Shown one piece after another: positions 60,034 through 64,000 of a stretch of DNA of 64,000 bases. Origin of the DNA: Gamarada debralockiae (taxonomy: Eukaryota > Ascomycota > Leotiomycetes > Helotiales > Hyphodiscaceae). Each line of letters opens with the position of its first letter. Positions within the stretch are counted from its first letter, which is position 1. The stretch is from the NCBI GenBank assembly GCA_002803225.1, contig NXFV01000284.1:62001-126000 (forward strand). Direction: 5' to 3'. The translations under genes and the position numbers were made by a program. A model generated the notes under the pieces. It saw only the letters and a program-made list of their open reading frames with translations. It searched no databases and was not told the DNA's origin.

Positions 60034-60878
60034 TCATTTCAGCGTAGCCTTGAACCCCTGATACGCAGAATTCATATCGAGCTCCAGCTCCCTTCTCTGA
60101 TCCTGGCTCAATTCCTCCGTAGCTTTCATCTGATTGAGCGCAATCAACCACTGTACAATCTTTCCTCTCCCCCCAAAATCCCTATCCGTAACCTTATTCA
60201 CGCTCTGTATAACATCCGATAGGAGTGGATGCAACTGATCCTTTGCCAACAAGCCCAGCTTCAATGCGTCTAGGAACGTAATAAAGTCTTGCGTAGCTTC
60301 CAGGATCAACGTGCCGTTCATTCCGCCCCCGTTTGATGTCGTGGATGTATTAATGGAAGGCGCTGTCACAGTGCTGGGGAGTCCAATTCGAATTCGTTCT
60401 GTCGCGCGAGGTACTTCCATCTGCATTTCCATCACTCCTTATCAGCTCCTCATCCGCATTCTCAACCCTTCAAAAACAAAATCAGGAATACGTACCTCCC
60501 ATTCGTTCTTAAAAGTCTCCAAATCCACAAACGCCCTCGCAACTGCCTCATCTGTGAGGATAGCCTTATACTGCTTCAACAACCGATCGCAAATCTCCGT
60601 GTAATCACTCTCTGAAATCGCATCTTTGAGGTAGGCTTTCTCGAGCTCATCGAGGGTTATTATTATGCTGAAGACTTCGGCCAAAGAGTCTTGGAGATCG
60701 CGTTCTGCGCGGGTTTCGGCGAGCTTGACTTCCTGCTTGACGTTAGATGGCTTAGAGAGGGGCTGGGATTAAGGTAGGAGGGAGGATCTACTTCGTCGAG
60801 ATTTATGGTCGCTGAGAGTGATGTGTTAGGGACATAACTATGTGGTGTTGGCGCATAGGCCTGGCGTGTTTGATACAT
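60034..60878 (-). CDS. VPS28: ESCRT-I subunit Vps28
   Basis: Three exons (60792-60878, 60496-60732, 60034-60420) give 236 residues, the family's usual size. The start MYQTRQAYAPTPHSYVPNTS leads through a 59-bp intron to EVKLAETRAERDLQDSLAEV and IIITLDELEKAYLKDAISES, the N-terminal Vps28 core that packs against Vps23 and Vps37. The C-terminal four-helix domain (TLILEATQDFITFLDALKLG to MNSAYQGFKATLK) binds Vps36 of ESCRT-II. It acts on endosomes to sort ubiquitylated membrane proteins into multivesicular bodies. The second intron (75 bp, GTACGT..GCAG) restores EWEMEVPRATERI. It is divergent from NOC2 across 215 bp. Confidence 0.95.
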
Positions 60879-61093
60879 AATTGCAAGCTGTGTTGTGTAG
60901 TTGATGGAGAGCAGTATCGTGATGCCTGGTGGGGAAGAAGTCGTACCCTGGATTCTGCCACGCTAGCCCCATACACCGCCCTCATCACCACCAGAACAGG
61001 CTTAGGCCTCAATGATAGCTGCCAAAAAAGTTAAGAAATCAACTTTTTTTTCGAAGGGCAAAACAGCATCTGCTAAATCGCAACTCAACAACA
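60879..61093. promoter_or_regulatory. Bidirectional promoter of VPS28 and NOC2
   Basis: Only 215 bp separate the two start codons, so both promoters and leaders must lie here. An upstream ATG at 61012 opens a 63-codon frame that overlaps the NOC2 start. Confidence 0.65.
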
Positions 61094-61203
61094 ATGGCGA
61101 AAAGCACCAAAAAATCTACCCGGAAATTCGAGAAGAACCATCTGAAGGATACTCTCGAGAAACGAAAAGAGGGTGCGAAGATCAAGCAACGACAGCAGAT
61201 TAA
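61012..61203 (+). other. Upstream ORF overlapping the NOC2 start
   Basis: ATG at 61012 opens 63 codons in a frame different from NOC2 and ends at TAA 110 bases inside the NOC2 coding region. If included in the mRNA it would compete with the main start. Whether transcription starts upstream of it is unknown. Confidence 0.4.
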
Positions 61204-63418
61204 GGCGAAACGACAGGCACGGAATGCGAAGGATGCCGAGTTCTTGGGGAAAGGAAAGGATGGAGAGGAGGAGAGCCAATCGAAAACCAATGGGGGTGCT
61301 AAGGCCGATAAATTTGCGGAGATGAACGTGGATGACTTCTTTCAAGGTGGATTCGAAATCCCCGAGAAGTTGAAGCTGGCGAAGAAATCGAAGAAGGATG
61401 CCAAGGAGAAATTGGGAAAGAGAAAGAGAGATGAGCCCGAGGAGAAGGACAATGATGATTCGGAGGTGTCCTTTGGTGAAGAGCCGGTGTTGAGTGATAG
61501 CGAGGAGCGAAGCGATGCGGAGGACGAGGCTGGAATGAGCAAAGAAGCCATGGATGCTTTGGCAGAGAAGGATCCGGAATTCTACAAATATCTGAAGGAG
61601 AACGACCCCCAAGCCTTGGATTTTGATGAGGATGTCGATCTGGCAGAGGTAGACGATTTAAGTGCCAGCGATGCAGAGGAGCAACCAAAGAAAAAGAAAC
61701 AAAAGAAGTCGAAAAGGGCCGTGGTAGAGGAGGACGAAGAATCAGAAGAGGAGGCTGAGGACTCCGCAGAGCTCACGAAAGCTATGGTCACAAAATGGAG
61801 AAAGGCTATGGAAGAACAATATTCGTTACGTGCTATGCGACAAGTGGTACTGGCATTCCGAGCGGCCGCTCATGTGAACGAGGATGATGGGAAAGAATAC
61901 AAGTACACCATCTCAAGTCCGGACGTCTACCACGATTTACTCCTCACCACGCTCAAGCATGTTCCCGAAGTCCTCAAGCATCACATTCCTGTCAAGGAGA
62001 GCGCTGCTGGCAAAGTCAGAGTCCCGACGGATACGAAGAAGTTCAGAACTCTCACACCTCTACTGAAATCGCACACATCCTCGGTTCACCACCTCCTGAT
62101 GACGCTCTCTGACCCTGCTACACTCAAACTCACTCTCTCCTCGATCACTCTGCTCCTGCCCTACCTGCTGTCCTTCAAGAAAGTTCTCAAAAACATTGTC
62201 AAGTCAGTCGTCGAAATCTGGTCAGACACTTCAAGCTCCGAAGCAACACGAATCACAGCTTTCTTGGTCATCCGACGTCTGGCTGTGATTGGAGACCCAG
62301 GACTACGAGAGGCAGTCTTCAAAACCGTTTACCAAGGCCTGATCAAAGGCAGCAGAAATACAACAATCCACACAATCCAAGGAATAAACCTCATGAAAAA
62401 CTCTGCCGCCGAGCTTTGGGGCATCGATCAAAGTGTAGGGTATACCACCGGCTTCACATTCATTCGCCAATTGGCCATCCATCTCCGAAGCAGCATCACA
62501 AACAACCAAAAAGAATCCTACAAGACGGTATACAACTGGCAATACGTACACTCATTAGACTTCTGGTCATGCGTACTTTCAGAGCATTGCAGTCCAGTCA
62601 AGGAAGCCGAGAGCGGTAAAGAGTCGGAACTTCGGCCCCTGATTTACCCCACTGTGCAAGTCACACTGGGAGCCATGCGCCTTATCCCAACCGCCACATA
62701 TTTTCCTCTCCGATTCCAAATGATGCGATCACTCCTTCGTCTCTCAAGAGCAACAGGAACATATATTCCGCTCGCATCTGCCCTCCTCGAAGTCCTCAGC
62801 TCCAACGAAATGAAGAAGCCTCCAAAGCCCAGCACAATCAAGAGCCTGGACTTCGCATCCAATTACAAGGCACCGAAATCATATCTCCGCACACGAGTCT
62901 ATCAAGATGGTGTCGGCGAGCAACTCGCAGAGCTTCTGTCCGAATTCTTCGTGTTGTGGTCAACTTCCATCGCGTTCCCAGAACTAACACTACCAGTAAT
63001 AGTGATGTTAAAACGTTGGTTGAAGGATGCCAGCAACAAGAACTCTGGGAACAAGAATAACAAGATCAATTCGGGATTTGTGCTTCTAATCCAGAAATTG
63101 GAAGCGAATGCTAAATTTATCGAAGAGAGAAGAGCGAAAGTGGATTTTGCGCCGAATAACAGAGCTGGTGTGGATGGGTTCTTGAAGGGCTTTGAGTGGG
63201 AGAAAACACCACTTGGTGCGTTTGTTGTGGGACAGAGGAAGCAAAGAGAGGAGAAGGCGAAGATGCTCGAGGAGGGACGCAGAGAGGAGGATCGCAAGAG
63301 AAAAGCGGATAGAGAGAAGGAGAAGGCTGCTCAAGATAGCGATGAGGATATGGAGGATGTGTCAGAAGATGAGGATGAGGACTCTGAGGCGGGTTTCGAT
63401 GGCGAGGATGATGAGTAG
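61094..63418 (+). CDS. NOC2: Nucleolar complex protein 2 (60S ribosome biogenesis)
   Basis: A single open frame of 774 residues begins MAKSTKKSTRKFEKNHLKDT in good context. The N-terminal third is Lys-rich with acidic runs (EFLGKGKD, MNVDDFFQGGFE, KDPEFYKYLKENDP), as in Noc2/Rix-type proteins. The helical repeat body (about 230-660) includes LLKSHTSSVHHLLMTLSDPA, TIHTIQGINLMKNSAAELWG and YNWQYVHSLDFWSCVLSEHC. The C-terminus has a short basic region and an acidic Glu/Asp tail. Noc2 binds Noc1 or Noc3 in the nucleolus and accompanies pre-60S particles to the nucleoplasm. No intron is needed. The length matches the fungal family. Confidence 0.96.
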   Translation: MAKSTKKSTRKFEKNHLKDTLEKRKEGAKIKQRQQIKAKRQARNAKDAEFLGKGKDGEEESQSKTNGGAKADKFAEMNVDDFFQGGFEIPEKLKLAKKSKKDAKEKLGKRKRDEPEEKDNDDSEVSFGEEPVLSDSEERSDAEDEAGMSKEAMDALAEKDPEFYKYLKENDPQALDFDEDVDLAEVDDLSASDAEEQPKKKKQKKSKRAVVEEDEESEEEAEDSAELTKAMVTKWRKAMEEQYSLRAMRQVVLAFRAAAHVNEDDGKEYKYTISSPDVYHDLLLTTLKHVPEVLKHHIPVKESAAGKVRVPTDTKKFRTLTPLLKSHTSSVHHLLMTLSDPATLKLTLSSITLLLPYLLSFKKVLKNIVKSVVEIWSDTSSSEATRITAFLVIRRLAVIGDPGLREAVFKTVYQGLIKGSRNTTIHTIQGINLMKNSAAELWGIDQSVGYTTGFTFIRQLAIHLRSSITNNQKESYKTVYNWQYVHSLDFWSCVLSEHCSPVKEAESGKESELRPLIYPTVQVTLGAMRLIPTATYFPLRFQMMRSLLRLSRATGTYIPLASALLEVLSSNEMKKPPKPSTIKSLDFASNYKAPKSYLRTRVYQDGVGEQLAELLSEFFVLWSTSIAFPELTLPVIVMLKRWLKDASNKNSGNKNNKINSGFVLLIQKLEANAKFIEERRAKVDFAPNNRAGVDGFLKGFEWEKTPLGAFVVGQRKQREEKAKMLEEGRREEDRKRKADREKEKAAQDSDEDMEDVSEDEDEDSEAGFDGEDDE

Positions 63419-64000
63419 TATCTGGGCACAGTATGGAAAAGCTCTGTGGGATGGAGTCTGGAGTTCAGAGATGTCATAGTTACATCTGATCGACTGTTCT
63501 GGCTGGTGCCAGTTTTATAAATTCACCATTTTGGAATCAGGGCGTTCAGCCAAACGGTGTGTTTCCACGACAGAATAGGATATACAGAAACGGCTCGTTT
63601 ACAGACTTGCAGGCGATCATGATACTCATCAAAAAGATTACCAACAAGCTACTCGATTTCAAAAATTGCATTCTTGCTCCTGTCAACGTTCACATGTGCG
63701 GGGCATAAATACCCCGCGGATTAATAATCATCCAAGAGATCCTCTGAATATTTCGCATCATTTGTCCCTCGCTCCTCAGTATGAAACATGCCGATCTGAA
63801 CGACTGAAAATATTAACCGACATCCCCTGCGAGGCGAAAGTCCCGTAGTACAACTGAATATTCGACTAGATCCCAAATATCTCAACATAAAATAGAGCTA
63901 TTCTATTTGTAATACTCTGGCCTTATGTTTAACCTCTTATAATTTAATTCTAGGTATTTTCTTTCTAGAGGATTTATGTAAAGGCTTATTAACTGTGTTT
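63419..64000. other. Intergenic, AT-rich toward the window end
   Basis: 3' flank of NOC2. The last 130 bp (63870-64000) become strongly AT-rich with TCTAGG and TTATAATTTAA words, similar in feel to 40980-41110. No gene is seen. Confidence 0.45.

Noticed and set aside
1..64000. tRNA, rRNA, CRISPR and intact transposon genes
   Set aside because: No cloverleaf with a T-loop GTTCRANNC box, no rRNA core sequence, no regularly spaced identical repeats and no transposase or reverse-transcriptase motif was seen by eye.

Overview
The window is a piece of filamentous ascomycete (Pezizomycotina) nuclear DNA. Nearly every gene is split by short GT-AG introns, mostly 45-95 bp, with a CTNAC/CTGAT-like branch site close to the 3' splice site. 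The gene set is typical of these fungi: a fungal one-chain urease, the ERMES subunit Mdm12, the Npr2 TORC1 regulator and the two-domain betaine-lipid synthase Bta1. Some proteins read like Leotiomycetes relatives, but I cannot fix the class or genus from sequence alone.

Layout. 0-13 kb: the truncated start of an unrecognised gene (-), a membrane RING-H2 protein (+), urease (+, seven exons), an epoxide hydrolase (+, six exons) and an acidic conserved protein (-). 14-18 kb: a nine-exon Artemis/Snm1-type nuclease with a long acidic C-terminal extension (-). 18.6-22.4 kb: two decayed genes (-), one of the fungal 2EXR family and one unrecognised. 22.8-23.8 kb: a Ser-rich single-pass surface protein (-). 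25.8-33.6 kb: a dense housekeeping block with GCN5 (-), OST5 (+), the 9-1-1 clamp subunit RAD1 (+) and BTA1 (+). 33.9-34.7 kb: a cluster of imperfect palindromic repeats whose relatives recur elsewhere in the window. 34.7-37.6 kb: a Pro/Gln-rich nuclear-type gene with an internal duplication (-). 39.6-43 kb: a protein-lysine methyltransferase (-) and NPR2 (+). 43.4-48.8 kb: two adjacent wrecked genes, a SesA/NB-ARC/TPR/ZZ NOD-like receptor and an S9-family serine peptidase (+). 48.8-58.3 kb: gene-poor, with one small conserved ORF and possible gene remnants. 58.4-63.4 kb: MDM12 (+), VPS28 (-) and NOC2 (+). VPS28 and NOC2 share a 215-bp divergent promoter.

The intact genes do not form a pathway cluster. 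They are unrelated housekeeping functions (chromatin, glycosylation, checkpoint, lipid synthesis, ribosome assembly, endosomal sorting, nitrogen sensing) separated by accessory pockets. The main unusual content is in those pockets: at least four pseudogenes, one of them an NLR-type self/non-self recognition gene, and a family of about 30-bp palindromes. I found no CRISPR array, intact transposon, tRNA or rRNA. Exon coordinates were derived by hand from splice signals and frame continuity and have not been checked against transcripts.
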